This document shows positions 11,855 through 23,900 of a stretch of 64,000 bases of DNA, one piece after another. The notes under the pieces are model-generated. The model was not told the DNA's origin. It saw only the letters and a list, made by a program, of their open reading frames with translations, and made no database searches. The number at the start of each line of letters is the position of its first letter. Position 1 is the first letter of the stretch. This DNA is from Rotaria sordida (Eukaryota; Rotifera; Eurotatoria; Philodinida; Philodinidae). The position numbers and the translations under genes were made by a program. The stretch spans positions 51,118-115,117 of the forward strand of contig CAJNOL010000655.1 in NCBI GenBank assembly GCA_905250125.1, written 5' to 3'.

Positions 11855-13464
11855 AGCATAGAAAAAATGACGATTTAGAAAGGAATTTATTTATAAAAAA
11901 TAAAATTTTTGTGTTGAATATTCAATGATGTTTTGATTTTTTTTTGCTTTTGTGACTTTGTCTTTTATTCTTTTTTTCGCTTCATTTTAGAATCTCTATT
12001 ATGTGTGTTTTTTTGGTTCCATTATCTTTATTCGAATAAATTGATCGAATAGTTACTTAATTTAATTTTAAAAATTGTTTAATATTTAAAAATCGTTTTT
12101 TTTATACACTGATGGAATCTAATCAATAGACAATAAAAGCATTGAATATCTCCAGGCTGCGTTTTTAATCGATCGAGCCGTTCTTTTTTTTTTCTCAATG
12201 ATTGAGTATTTATTCAAGTTTTTTATTCATACGAAAACTATCAAACAGATACTGTTTAAGGTGATACATTCGAAATCTTCAGCATCTATACCACCTTAGA
12301 AATGTAGACTAGTGAGATCAGCCCAGTCTTGTTCGCTTGATCAGAAGAAGAGTTATGATTGATGATAGCTCGTTTTACTACGAGTTCTAAAAATCAAAAA
12401 GTACAAGAATTTACGATCTAATTAGTATATCATTATGTAAATATCCGCAGCTTGAAACTCGCTGAAATTTATAGTGTAAATAGCTGCTCCACATGACTAC
12501 ATAATGACAAATTCGCCAGGCCATAAGCTTTTTCCCTTCTTCGATTATTGGATTCATACTGAAAAGGGTTGCCATAGATCATAATCCTTCTTCAATTCAA
12601 ACAAATGGAGTCGAACTAGTTACACTGACTTATATTTCTTAGATAGTATATATGTTAAAAATTTCAGATATGTAACCTTAAGAACACCTGAGGTCGCAGT
12701 GTGAAATATTTTTGGTTAATAGTGTATTTCTTTATGAAGTTCAATAGTATTCGTTGACGGTTTCCTTCTGAATAAAAAAATTGCGCGAGTCCTCTATCAC
12801 CGAGAAAAAAAATTCAGTCCGATTGATTAAACCAGACTGGAGATATTTGAATATTTTTACCGTCTAGTTATTTATGGATCGTCCTGTGTAATCTGAATTC
12901 AACGATACTAAAAATGAAGATGAAGATAAATACATGGAAGTATCGTCGGATGCCTAATCTTTCATAAAAGACATCAATTTTTTATTGGGCACTTCCTTTT
13001 TTTGCCAAAATTTTCTATCATCATCAGCTTGAAAAATGTGCTGTTTTCACAAAAAAGCAGATTGTTTTTTGGTCATATAACCTAGAATTCTCTGTAGACC
13101 CTTATTCTATATATTTAATTTTTATTTTGTTTGAAAAAGCAAATCAAGATGTAGAACATGGCGGAGTTTCTTTTTTTTTTTTTCAATTGAACTTTTTTTA
13201 CGATTATATAGAAAAGCACTTTTATAATTAGTGCGCTATTTTTTGAGCCATTGAACTTCTCATCCTTTTTCTCCAATTAAAAAGTAAGAATTAATATTAC
13301 ACAAAATTACATTACAAAAAAGAAACAACACTTCTATTTTGACTCCTATTTGTTAACAACGATATTCTTTTTCTTTTGCTTTATTTTTAAAATATCATAA
13401 AGTTACAACAAATTGACAAAAAAGCAAATATTAAAATAAAAGACAAAATAAAATTTTTATATTT
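11855..13464. other. Convergent intergenic region between HGSNAT and the polycystin gene
   Basis: HGSNAT and the polycystin gene end toward each other across about 1.6 kb. The central 786 bp is a terminal-inverted-repeat element (12105-12890). The remainder is AT-rich and should carry both 3' UTRs. No gene was seen. Confidence 0.65.
12105..12890. mobile_element. TIR element of Tc1/mariner-MITE type (786 bp)
   Basis: The left end reads TACACTGATGGAATC and the reverse complement of the right end reads TACACAGGACGATCC. Inward, both arms carry AATATCTCCAG, then CTG with TTTAATC and ATCG, and then a T run followed by CTC, giving inverted repeats of roughly 100 bp. The ends start with TA, the usual Tc1/mariner target duplication. 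No transposase ORF is present. It lies between two convergent genes. Confidence 0.72.
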
Positions 13465-16400
13465 TTATTTTATTGACCAATCAAGTGTTGAAACTGTTGT
13501 TTCATCCCAAGCTATTCGAACTGCTTTATCTCCGTAGCGCTAGAAAAAAAAACCATAATAAATAATCATTACAAAAAAAATAAAACAGAATCTCCTCCAA
13601 AATAAAATTCATAACATACTCGATCAACATAAATCATAAGTTTATCAAGTTTATTTGATAAACGTTTAACTGGATCAATCTTTTCATCAATCATAATTAC
13701 ATTTGGTTTTGTATTAATTGTCACTATATTTAAGCTTTCTTCGTTGTTTCCTAAAATAATTTAATTAATAAAAAATAAAATAAAATAAAATAATTAAAAT
13801 CTTAAACAAACAACTTACCACACCATTGTTGAATTTTTTTAAAAATATTTATAAATAAATCTTGATCATCATGATCAACTGTATGAACATAATCTCGAAT
13901 AGCACGAAAATTATCATTAACTATTGATACAAACATATTAATACAAACAAAAACAACAAATAAAATAAATAATGTAAAATAAAGTGGACCCAAATATGGT
14001 GCTGCTTGTGTAATTTCACTTGCATCAAATTTTAATAAAAGCATTTCAAATAACATTTGTGCCGTACTTAATAAACTTGAACATTCCCAAATTAATGAAA
14101 CAAATTGTAAATAAAATAATGTAAGAAATGCCGTAAATAAAATTGAAAACATAAATGAAAATGATATTAATTCTCGAGCTGAACGTCTTAATGTACCAGA
14201 TAAAAGTGCTAAACGTCGATTATAACGACATAAACGTAAAAATTTTAATGTACCAAAAAAACAACAAAAAGCAAGTAAAAATGAAAATATATCATTTATA
14301 TATGCTAATAATTGAAAATTTAAATAAATATCACCATGTGTTTCACGAAATAAACGTGTTATGCGTGCTGCTTCATTTACTCGCCATATATGTATACCAA
14401 CACTTGTCCATGAACAAACAATAATACCAATTTCAATGTATGACCATATATGACGAAAATATAATTTTTTAAGACAAATAAATGTATAAATTTCTACGAT
14501 CATGAAATAAATAATAAATGTTAAATAAATAAATGCACAAGCTATTTGAAATTTAGATTTAAAACCTAAATAGAAAAAAGAAAATCTAAAGATAATATGA
14601 ATTTTTCAATAAAAATTAAAATCATTAACCATCAACACTTAATGGATCAAAACGTGCATTAAAAAAAATACCACTACTTGACAATATTTCAATAATCATA
14701 ACTGCAGATGTAAATGTTGGTATACTTGGATTATATAAATTCATTTGAATAATAACAGCTCTTGTTTGTTTATCAATCCATTCTAATTGATGAAGTTCAG
14801 AAAGATCATTATATAGTTCAGATAATGAACCACGAAATTCATACACATAACCACCACTTCTATATGTACCATGCTCTCCTATATAAATATATGTATCAAG
14901 TTGTTCACTTGTTTGATAAATAAATGCTTGATTTATTAATCTACTATAATTTTGTGTTGTATTTTTAGTCCATCCAGGTGAAAATGAACCTTTTTCTTCA
15001 CTCGATGCACTATAGGCATCATAACAATGCCCTATCAAACCTCGAATATACGATTTTACTCGACAGGTATCTAAAAACCAAAAAAAAAAATAGTTAAGAT
15101 TTTCAAGTCTAATAGACAATGTCAATGAAGATTCAATAAGTTTAATTTATCAAGAAACAAAAAAAATCTTTTGTGCTATTATTATATTTTATCTTAAACT
15201 TGTTTCAATATTTTGTTCAAATTCTTGAAAACATCAACAGTTTCTTCATCTGTCTAATTAATATTCGCAAAAAATTACACTTATATATAGGATATTAAAA
15301 AAGTTTTTTCGCTCGGTTCTCCGAAAAATCTGTAAGTTGACTGGAAGTATTCTCTTATAATACTCAGATATATGTGAGAAATTTCAGCCCTTCAGGTGTG
15401 ATGTATTGTCGTATTTCGTAAAACACGGTCTAAAAGGAGTGTGGAAGTATAGAGGCAAAAATTTGGATCTATTCGCTCCCTCTCTTAGAGACCATGGCAG
15501 ATGTTGTTGATATATGATCGAAGACTGTATATCAATAATGTCTTGTTATGATATATGAATGACTTCCTTATTGCATTTCCGGAAGATTAAGTAAAACGAT
15601 GGTGAATGAATGTGTCCCGAAATTTATGGAATAAAACAATTTTCCTGTTGTTAGCAACAGCAGCTATCTTATGTTTCATATTTTTGAGTTCGACATCTCT
15701 CATTACAAAGCAGATCTCGCAAAGTCTCGAATTGGTCATACACTGATAGAGAATGCGAGCTAGGTTTAGATCATAGTAAGACAGGCGAATTTTATTCTAC
15801 ATGATCTATCTAGTCGTTACGGCCTGTAATGGAGCGAGGGGACGCCGTAAAACTTTAACTTAAAACTTACACTCACAATTTTCTTCGAAAATATGCGTGA
15901 ATTCCACAAAACACAAGAATGCATCAAGGTTAAAAGGCTCAAATTTTGCTCACAATTATAAATATGTTCATGTATTATAATGAAATACGTGCACTTGATT
16001 ACGACTTTTAGGAAAGTTGGATGAAAGAGTTTTTCTAGTACGTCTTGTATATTAACACAAATCAATTAATAATTATATCAAACTTGTCTTATAACTATTC
16101 AATTTGAGTATAGCATAAAATGAGTTGAACTTGCTGTTGTGACACCTTTTACTGGAAAAGCTACTAGTGATTTTAATAATTGCATTTTTGTAAGAGAAAT
16201 AAATGGAATCAAAAATCTAACCCGGTTTTATTCGTAATTGTCTCATTGTTGCCCATCCAATTAATCGAGTTGTTTTATCATTAAGATATCCATTAGAATC
16301 ATTAGTTGATTGTCCATTGTACCAATCTCCAACGACAATATTCACTATAAAACTTTCTTTTAGCCATCTCCAATAGTCATTAATAGTTATGATCTTTAAT

Positions 16401-16666
16401 TATATAATTAAAACAAATATACATATATATATATATATAATTCTTTCTTTATCAAATTCAAAAAAGACAATATAATAAATTCTTACTTGTGAATAATTAT
16501 GAGTACTATTGTGTGTATTCAAAAATAATCGTCTTAAATGTTGGGTTTGATGATATTCATCATAACTATGATTTGAATAACTGATCACATAAAGAACACA
16601 AACAAAACTTGAATACAATAATAATTCCAAAACAAATCTCCACATTTGTTTTCTTAAAATAATCAT
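13465..16666 (-). CDS. Minimal polycystin-type cation channel (PKD1/PKD2 family)
   Basis: Read on the minus strand, six exons (16666-16487, 16393-16222, 15070-14630, 14565-13819, 13750-13620, 13539-13465) join in frame to about 581 residues. It starts with a first transmembrane segment (residues ~8-28, WRFVLELLLYSSFVCVLYV), followed by a large extracellular polycystin (TOP) domain with YWRWLKESF, a TTRLIGWATMRQLRIKP block, DTCRVKSYI, and YVYEFRG. S2-S6 follow, with an S4-like stretch (TLKFLRLCRYNRRLALLSGT), a pore helix region (MLFEMLLLKFDASE) and an S6 ending in VNDNFRAIRDY. A short C-terminal helix closes the protein. The channel resembles the C-terminal half of polycystin-1-like proteins but lacks the PLAT, GAIN and PKD repeats. 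It could be a short stand-alone channel, or upstream exons may be missed because an AG just inside the first exon could act as an acceptor. Intron 2 (15071-16221) contains repeats. Confidence 0.85.
15297..15720. repeat. Dispersed intronic repeat, copy B
   Basis: This lies in intron 2 of the polycystin gene. It shares GAAGTATAGAG, GTTGTTGATAT, GATTAAGTAAAA and an upstream CTCAGATATATGTGAGAA block with copies at 11085-11345 and 22500-22960. It is the clearest link between the other two copies. No coding capacity was seen. Confidence 0.6.
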
Positions 16667-17550
16667 GTCGTAAAGAATAAGATAATAGCATGCAACAAGA
16701 AAAAAACAACAGCTAAACTTCTACTAAAAGTTACTCATTTAACAATCAACCATTAGTTAAATAAAAATACAAAAAAAAAAAGAAAAAAAATAAGAGAAAA
16801 CACTCACACGACAACGAATAGGAAAATATAAAACATCTGCTTGATGAAAAGTATTTTAAGTTTGAAAGTGTTTTTTTTCTTTTCAATAGAATAAATATTC
16901 TTTTTTTGAATTAGAAGAAAAAAAAGAACATTGTCATCTATAAAATTGGTTCACGCATTGTTGACTTGTTTCATTTTTCAGAACATTTTGTGCAACATTT
17001 ATTGTAATCATGATATTGTTCACAATGAAGTAAAAGTAAAATGACAAGAGAGAAACATGGAATTTGCTATCAAGACGGAAAATAATATGTTAGAAAAAAA
17101 ACATCAAATAGAACTAATCTCGATCATGAATATTTATATATGATAAAAATTGGAACAGAGCAAATTTCAATTCTTGAAATGAAAATACTTTTAATGAGTC
17201 CTACTTAAATACATTTTTAAACAAAATGCAATAACACTTCAAATTATTGTAGTGCGAAAATCTCAAATTACCAAGATGTATTGGAAAATGTTTCATAAGG
17301 ATAGTGAACAAACATTTCAAAAAAAAAGTGAATTAAATTTACTAATCGATAATAAACTATTTTTAATTAACTATGAAGTTACGGTATATCATCTGTTAGT
17401 TCATTGAATATTACAAATCAAAACCAAATACTAATCATCAGCAATCAAATAACACAATATCTTCTCTTCATATCATTATGACATTTGTTCGACATATTTA
17501 TTTTCTTTGCTTTTATTAATTTAATAACCGTTGAATTTTATGTGTTCATA

Positions 17551-18053
17551 CCAAGGAGGAAAAAGCTGACTCTGTGATTCCATGACTCCGTTGATTCTGA
17601 CTGACTTTAATTGATTCCATTGACTCTACGTTATTCCAGTACTTCACAATAAATTGTGTTGTCCTTATCTAATTTGGACTCTGTCTCACTAAATAAGAAT
17701 TCACTATCAGATTCGTGTTCAGTACGATAATCTGGTTCGAATCAGCATGGAAAGGACTGATTCCGGAGAGTTGGAATCATTGGAGTCATTCAGAGTCAGT
17801 GAAGTCACTTGGAGTCAGCGGAATCATTTAGAGTCATTTGGAGTCAGTGGAGTTATTGAGAGTTAACGGAGTCAATGAAGTCAGTAGGAGTCATTCGGAA
17901 TCAGTTGCGGTGATACGGAATCGCCCAGATTCTTCCGTGACTCCGATTGACTCCAACTGATTCCAAGTGCCTCTATTGATTTCGAATGACTCCATTGATT
18001 CTATTTGATTCCAAATGATTCTGTCACCGCAGAATCAGCTTTTTCCCCCTTGG
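17551..18053. mobile_element. GAGTCA-repeat element with CCAAGG terminal inverted repeats (about 503 bp)
   Basis: The left end reads CCAAGGAGGAAAAAGCTGA and the right end, reverse-complemented, reads CCAAGGGGGAAAAAGCTGA: an almost perfect inverted terminus of about 20 bp. The inside is built from a degenerate 7-11 bp motif around GGAGTCA. In the middle part (about 17765-17920) the motif reads GGAGTCA on the plus strand (more than ten copies); toward the right (about 17935-18030), and also in the first 90 bases, it reads TGACTCC. The element can therefore fold on itself. No ORF is present. Base composition is clearly more GC-rich than the flanks. Confidence 0.8.
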
Positions 18054-18466
18054 TTAATACACAGCGAATTTTGTTAATTTAAAAAAAGAATTAAGTTTTA
18101 ATAAATTTGCTTGATATGACACATTACACGGAATATAGATGGGATCGGCTCGGTTTGAACTTTTTGAAAAAACTCAGTCTATTTGATTTGGTTCCCAAAA
18201 AGTACGAATCGATTTTATCCCTGACATACAAATATTTCTATGAACTTATTAGAAAAATGATGTTAGAAGACGAAATGAGTGCGTTAGCCGGGAAATCTAC
18301 TTTAAGTAATGGAAAAAAAAGATTTCATCATCTTATTTAAATTGTAAGTGTGTAAAATATCGTTATTGAAAACTGAATAACTGGTGAAATTAAAATGAAT
18401 AGTATCTGAATCATGTTTATTTCAAAGATTCAATAATATATTTATTAGGATATGATCTTAACAAAA

Positions 18467-19015
18467 TAGAGATGCATCAATTTACTAGAACATGATGTCA
18501 AAGATGACAATCAACCATGATTGCTCTATATGAAGCTGTAGTCGAAATTCGTGAAATTTGAAACGAAGCTGTCAGACTTGGCTCATAATTCACATTTTTT
18601 TTATTTTTGTCGATCAATTCCAACTAATTTTGAGACTTGTGTTTTGCGCTAGACAAAACTTTAGAAGTGCTAGGAAGCCGGTAATTCTCAATACTTGGCA
18701 TGTGTTTTTGTAAACAAAGATAAACCAATTTTTTGAATCTCTAATCGGAGTCTAGCATATTTCCAGTATTGAGAATTATCGAATGCCTAGTGCTTCTGAG
18801 TTTTTGTCTAGTGCAAAACGCAGATCTCAAAACCAGTTAGAATTGGTCGGAAAAACTAAAGAAGTTCGAATTTTCGATCGATTCCGAAACCTTTGCTTTG
18901 AATTTCATAAATTCCAACTACAGGTTTGGATATAAACAATCCAAAGAAACTACTTTTTGAAAAAGGAAAAAAATGTCTTCTTTAACATCATGCTCTAGGA
19001 ATTGGCCCATCCCTA
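18467..19015. mobile_element. TIR/foldback element (about 549 bp)
   Basis: The left end TAGAGATGCATCAATTTACT is mirrored by a right end whose reverse complement is TAGGGATGGGCCAATTCCTA. The match continues inward through AACATGATGTCAAAGA / AGCATGATGTTAAAGA, GATTG, CTGTAGTCGAAATTCGTGAA and GTATTGAGAATTA. The arms span most of the element around a short centre. TA-starting ends suggest a Tc1/mariner-type MITE. The GGGATGGGCC end also occurs at 49988. Confidence 0.78.
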
Positions 19016-19689
19016 TAATGAAATGAATAAATTATGAAATATTTGATTAATTCAAAGAAATTCTTTTGAAAAATGATTATAATTTTCTGTAATGAAAATG
19101 TCAAATTTTGTTCATATTTCTGGGCAATTAAAAACATGTATATTTTATCAGATAGAGTCCAATGTTTTTTAGACTAGTTGTATTCAAGACTAATAACTAA
19201 CTTAATTGATTTTATTTCAGTCTTAATACATTTGAAACTTTTTTAAATTAAGAAATCAATAAAAAAAAGACATACGTCAATGTGTGAAAGTAACACATAA
19301 AACTCATTTTCTTTAAGTAAATCATAGTCTAACAAGCACTTAAAAAGAGTTATACATCCTCAGCAATACTGTTTCACTTTAGTAAGAATTGAAGCATATT
19401 ATTATATGTCATGATTTTAAAATTAACCAACTAATTCATCTTCAACATATGTTCCAATGAAGTGACGCAAAAATAAAAAAAGAAGGCAATTTATATTTTT
19501 CTTTGGAAAAAAAGGCCATACGAATTAAAATAAATTTAATTTTCAAAAGTCTTACATTAAGAAAAAAAATGAAATGTAATTTCTGCATTAATATTTATCA
19601 ATAAACAGATGTTTCGTTTCATAATATAGAATAAATACAATGAATTTCAATGGTATATAAAAAGTATTGGATGACTCAGAATAAATGGC

Positions 19690-20400
19690 CACACTTTGCG
19701 TTTCATTTTTTTACCTTGAAATACATTATATTAAAAAAAACATACCACATGATGCAGCGTGAAAAGCTCTACAATTTACATATGATTGTTTATTTTATAG
19801 TTGTATTTTTTGTTTTCAAAGTGAGCAAAATTTTGAGCGACCAAATTTCGATCGTGTGAAAAAGATAAATTTTTTGTATACAGAACGAATTCATTTTTTG
19901 TTATTTCATCTATTCATCCCTTGATATGCTTTCACAAAAGAAAAACAAAATATATCAGAAGACGCAGTGTGAGAAGCTCTACAATCTACGAAGGACAATT
20001 TCTTCTATATTTGCATCTTTTCTTTTCAAAATAAGCAAAATTCTGTACGACCAATTTTCGGTGTTACGAAAAAATCAATTTTTTACTACACGAACGAGAA
20101 ATTCTTTGTTTTTTTTCTTATTTCATCTTTTTATCACCTAATATATCTTCGTAAGAAAAGAAACAAAATATACCACAAGATGCAGCGTAAAAAGCTCTAT
20201 AATTTATACAGAAAAGCTTATTGTAATTGTTTTCAAAAAAAAAGCAAAATTCTGTACGACTAACTTTCGCACGGTCGAAATTTGATCGCTGAAAATTTTG
20301 TCCATTTTGAAAACAAAAAGTGCAACTATAAAATAAGCGATCTTACGTAAATTGTAGAGCTTTTCAGGCTGAATCTTGTGGTATATTTTGTTTTTTAATG
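19690..20400. repeat. Three diverged tandem copies plus an inverted partial copy
   Basis: A unit of about 210-215 bp containing ATGCAGCGTGAAAAGCTCTA starts near 19745, 19953 and 20168. Each is followed at a similar distance by CAAAATTCTGTACGACCAA-like sequence and a variant of ATTTCGATCG. At about 20285-20400 the unit reappears inverted, with TGTAGAGCTTTTCAGGCTGA and TATATTTTGTTTT. The copies differ by many substitutions. No coding sequence was recognised. Confidence 0.75.
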
Positions 20401-20901
20401 AAACTTATTAGATAATGAAAAAATAAAATGCAAAACACGACCATTTATTCTGAGTAACTCGTTATTTCCTTTCATATTATACAATATTTCATACAGATTT
20501 ATTCTTTCTCGAAAGAAAACGCAAAGAAAATTATATAAAACAAGAATCAGAAGAAGTCGACCTCTCTCGTCTCGTATTACTTCATCCGCAAAAAATACAA
20601 CCAATGCAAGTAACAAATATTTTTCCGTTCTTATTTTTCTCGTGTATAAACCATTAGAATAATATGCACTATAAGAACCTTTACCAACAACAGACAAAAA
20701 AAAGTGCTTATAAATAGACCGATCAGCTTGTAGACGCATGCTAGAATAATCATAAATAAATAAAAAAAACCAAAAAAGACAACAGAGAATTAATCGTAAA
20801 AAAGAAAACCTAATGAGAATTTTTAGTATATAGCTTTAGTATACAAAGCTTGATCATATTGAAATTTATTTGTATATTTAAATTTTTTTTTTCAGAATAC
20901 A

Positions 20902-23900
20902 ATGTCAACAACAGATAAAGTCGACGAGGTTGCGCCTCCTCAATTAGATAATTTATTGGAACTTGATCCATACATTAAGCCATATCAAGATGAAATTAAA
21001 CGACGGTAAAAATTCTAATCATAATAATAAAAAAAAAGAAAATATTTAATTTCAACTTTTTTTTTCCCTTCTTCTTTCAGTTATAAAGAATATAGGAAAA
21101 TTCTTAATACATTAAATACTGAAGAAAATGGTCTTGATGTATTTACATCTGCTTATACACATTATGGTATGCATGTCGATTGTTGTACAAATGAAATTAA
21201 AATTAAAGAATGGGTACCTGGTGCACGTGCTGTGTATGTTCGTGGAGATTTTAGTTCGTATTCAAAATTAAAAAAACTCTTTTTTTGTTTTTACAAAAAA
21301 AAAATCTTTTTTGTTTTTTTTTTATATAGATAATTGGGCCGAAAAACAATATTCATTACAACGTAATGAATGGGGTATATGGACAATAACAATCCCACCT
21401 TTATCTGATGGATCACCAGCTATTAAACATGGACAAGCTATTAAAGTAAAATTTAAAAAAAACAAAAACCTTTGTTTTTTTTGTATATTAATTTTCTTTT
21501 TTAGTTACTTATCGAAACACCTTATGGTGAATTACTTGATCGTCTTTGTCCATGGTCACGTTATGTACAACGAGCTGAAAATTCTAATGTATATCATGGT
21601 GTTTTTTATAATCCACCAGATAATCAAATTTATAAATTTAAAAATCCTCAACCAAAAAAAAAAGATCGTTTAAAAATTTATGAAGCACATGTTGGAATTA
21701 GTTCATGGAAAGGTGAAGTTGCAACATATGAAAATTTTCGTCTTAATGTTCTTCCACGAATCGTAAAACAAGGTTATAATACAGTTCAATTAATGGCTAT
21801 TATGGAACATGCTTATTATGCTAGTTTTGGTTATCAAGTAACAAGTTTTTTTGCTGCATCAAGGTTTGTTTTATTAAAAGAAAAATTTTTTGTTAATAAA
21901 TTAATTTATTTGTATGTTGTTTTTTTTTTCAATATTAATTCTAGTCGATATGGTACACCTGAAGAATTAAAAGCATTAATTGATGATGCACATGGTTATG
22001 GTTTAACAGTTTTATTAGATATTGTTCATAGTCATGCTTGTAAAAATACATTCGATGGTCTTAATATGTTTGATGGTACACGAGGTTGTTTTTTTCATGA
22101 TAACGCACGTGGTTATCATGATCTTTGGGATAGTCGATGTTTTAATTATATGGAGTAAGTTTTGTTTAAATGAATTACTATGTTTTTTTTGTTAAATTGA
22201 TAAAGTTAGATATCGAGAAACATTTAAATGATCATCTCGTAGAAATGGATTCTAGGTATTTCGGTTCATGCTTAAAATAAACTTATTGACCCTTATGAAA
22301 AGCCTAATTTCTTTGATTAGTTCCTACGGTTCGTAGTGCTGAGTAGGATGACACAGTGCTAAGTAAAATGATGTAGTGCGAGTGTGGGTGCGGCTGAGGT
22401 TTAAAAAAGAGACTTAAACCCACACCCTTTTTTATAGGGGTCAATGAGTTCAGTTTTAGTATGAACCGAAAAGTCACGTGAATTTCGAACTGGATCGAAA
22501 TTTCGGTCTCTCGTAGGAATTATTCATATGTTATAATGTACATCTGTTACTATATTTGAATATATCTGAGAACTTTGCATTAGAGGTGATAATATTTGCA
22601 TTGAGCCGCTGGTACCAGCGTTTCAATCCATATGTCCTTGTGCAGATGTAGAAGTATAGAGGTCTAACACCCACACCCTATTTCTTTCTCTCCAAGGCAA
22701 AATTTCAGTAGTAAAATTCTGTCGATGAAACAGGTTAATGAAGAAGATTTCGATGCAACGGACAGATACTAAAAATTTGAACTTCTTCACAGACTATTAC
22801 CGGTGCTAGAGGATTAAGTAAGTAAAAGGATGATGAAAAAATATATCCTCAAAATAGATAGAATAAAACTATATCCCTGTGATCCACAATAGCAAATACA
22901 TCGTGTCACACATTTGTATTCTATGGAAGTTGTGCTAGCACAGCTATTATTCAAATAGTTTTAATATTAATCTTTATTTTCTTTGTCTATGACAAGAAAT
23001 TTACATCTCTATGATATTTTTCATTAATGATAGTAATAATAATGTTTGTCCGATGCGAAAAGAATAAGAAATATACTTTTGAGGTTCTAACACAATCTGA
23101 CGAGATACTGGCAATTGTCGATATAATTTTATTTAGATTATTGACCTTGAATAAAATTTGATAAGATATTTTTATTATTATTTAGACGTGAAGTAATGAG
23201 ATTTCTTCTTTCAAATATTCGATATTGGTTAGAAGAATTTAAATTTGATGGTTTTCGATATGATGGTGTTTCATCAATGCTTTATCATTCACATGGCATT
23301 GGTAAATTCGATATAATTTTATTTATATATATTTTAATTCTTTATTTTTTAGCACACGGTTTTTCTGGTTCATATAATGAATATTTTGGTTTAGCAACTG
23401 ATACTGATTCATTTAATTATCTTCAATTAGCTAATACTGTTTCACAAACATTATTTCCTGAATCGATTACAATTGCCGAAGTATATAAAAAACAAAAAAC
23501 TTTATTTTTTTTAAATATCTAATGATTTATTTATTCTAGGAAGTTTCAGGAATGCCAACATTATGCCGTCCAATAGCTGAAGGTGGTGCTGGATTTGATT
23601 ATCGTTTAGCTATGGCTATTCCTGATGTTTGGATAAAAGTATGTATTACATTATAAGGAAAACAAAAATGATTTTGTTGTTCTTGGATTTTTTGTTTTGC
23701 TTTACAGTTATTAAGAGAGAAGAAAGATGAAGATTGGAATGTTGGTGATTTATCATGGACATTAATTAATCGTCGATGGTCAGAAAAAAATATTGCATAT
23801 TCTGAAAGTCATGATCAAGCACTTGTTGGTGATAAAACAATAGCACATTGGTTATTTGATTCACAAATTTATTCACATATGGAAGTTTTTTCTGATCGTA

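Larger units (their letters stand above)
16667..20901. other. Noncoding region with several repeats
   Basis: About 4.2 kb between the 5' end of the polycystin gene and the 5' end of GBE1 (divergent). It holds the GAGTCA element (17551-18053), a TIR element (18467-19015) and a tandem repeat block (19690-20400). A 77-codon ORF at 18107 and a 114-codon minus-strand ORF at 20395-20739 show no recognisable family and were not called as genes. Confidence 0.6.

Noticed and set aside
18107-18340. 77-codon ORF after the GAGTCA element
   Set aside because: It has no splice partners, no recognised motif and sits between two mobile elements; possibly a relic but not supportable.
20395-20739. 114-codon minus-strand ORF upstream of GBE1
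   Set aside because: It overlaps the tandem repeat end, has no family features, and its frame looks like a chance opening in promoter DNA.
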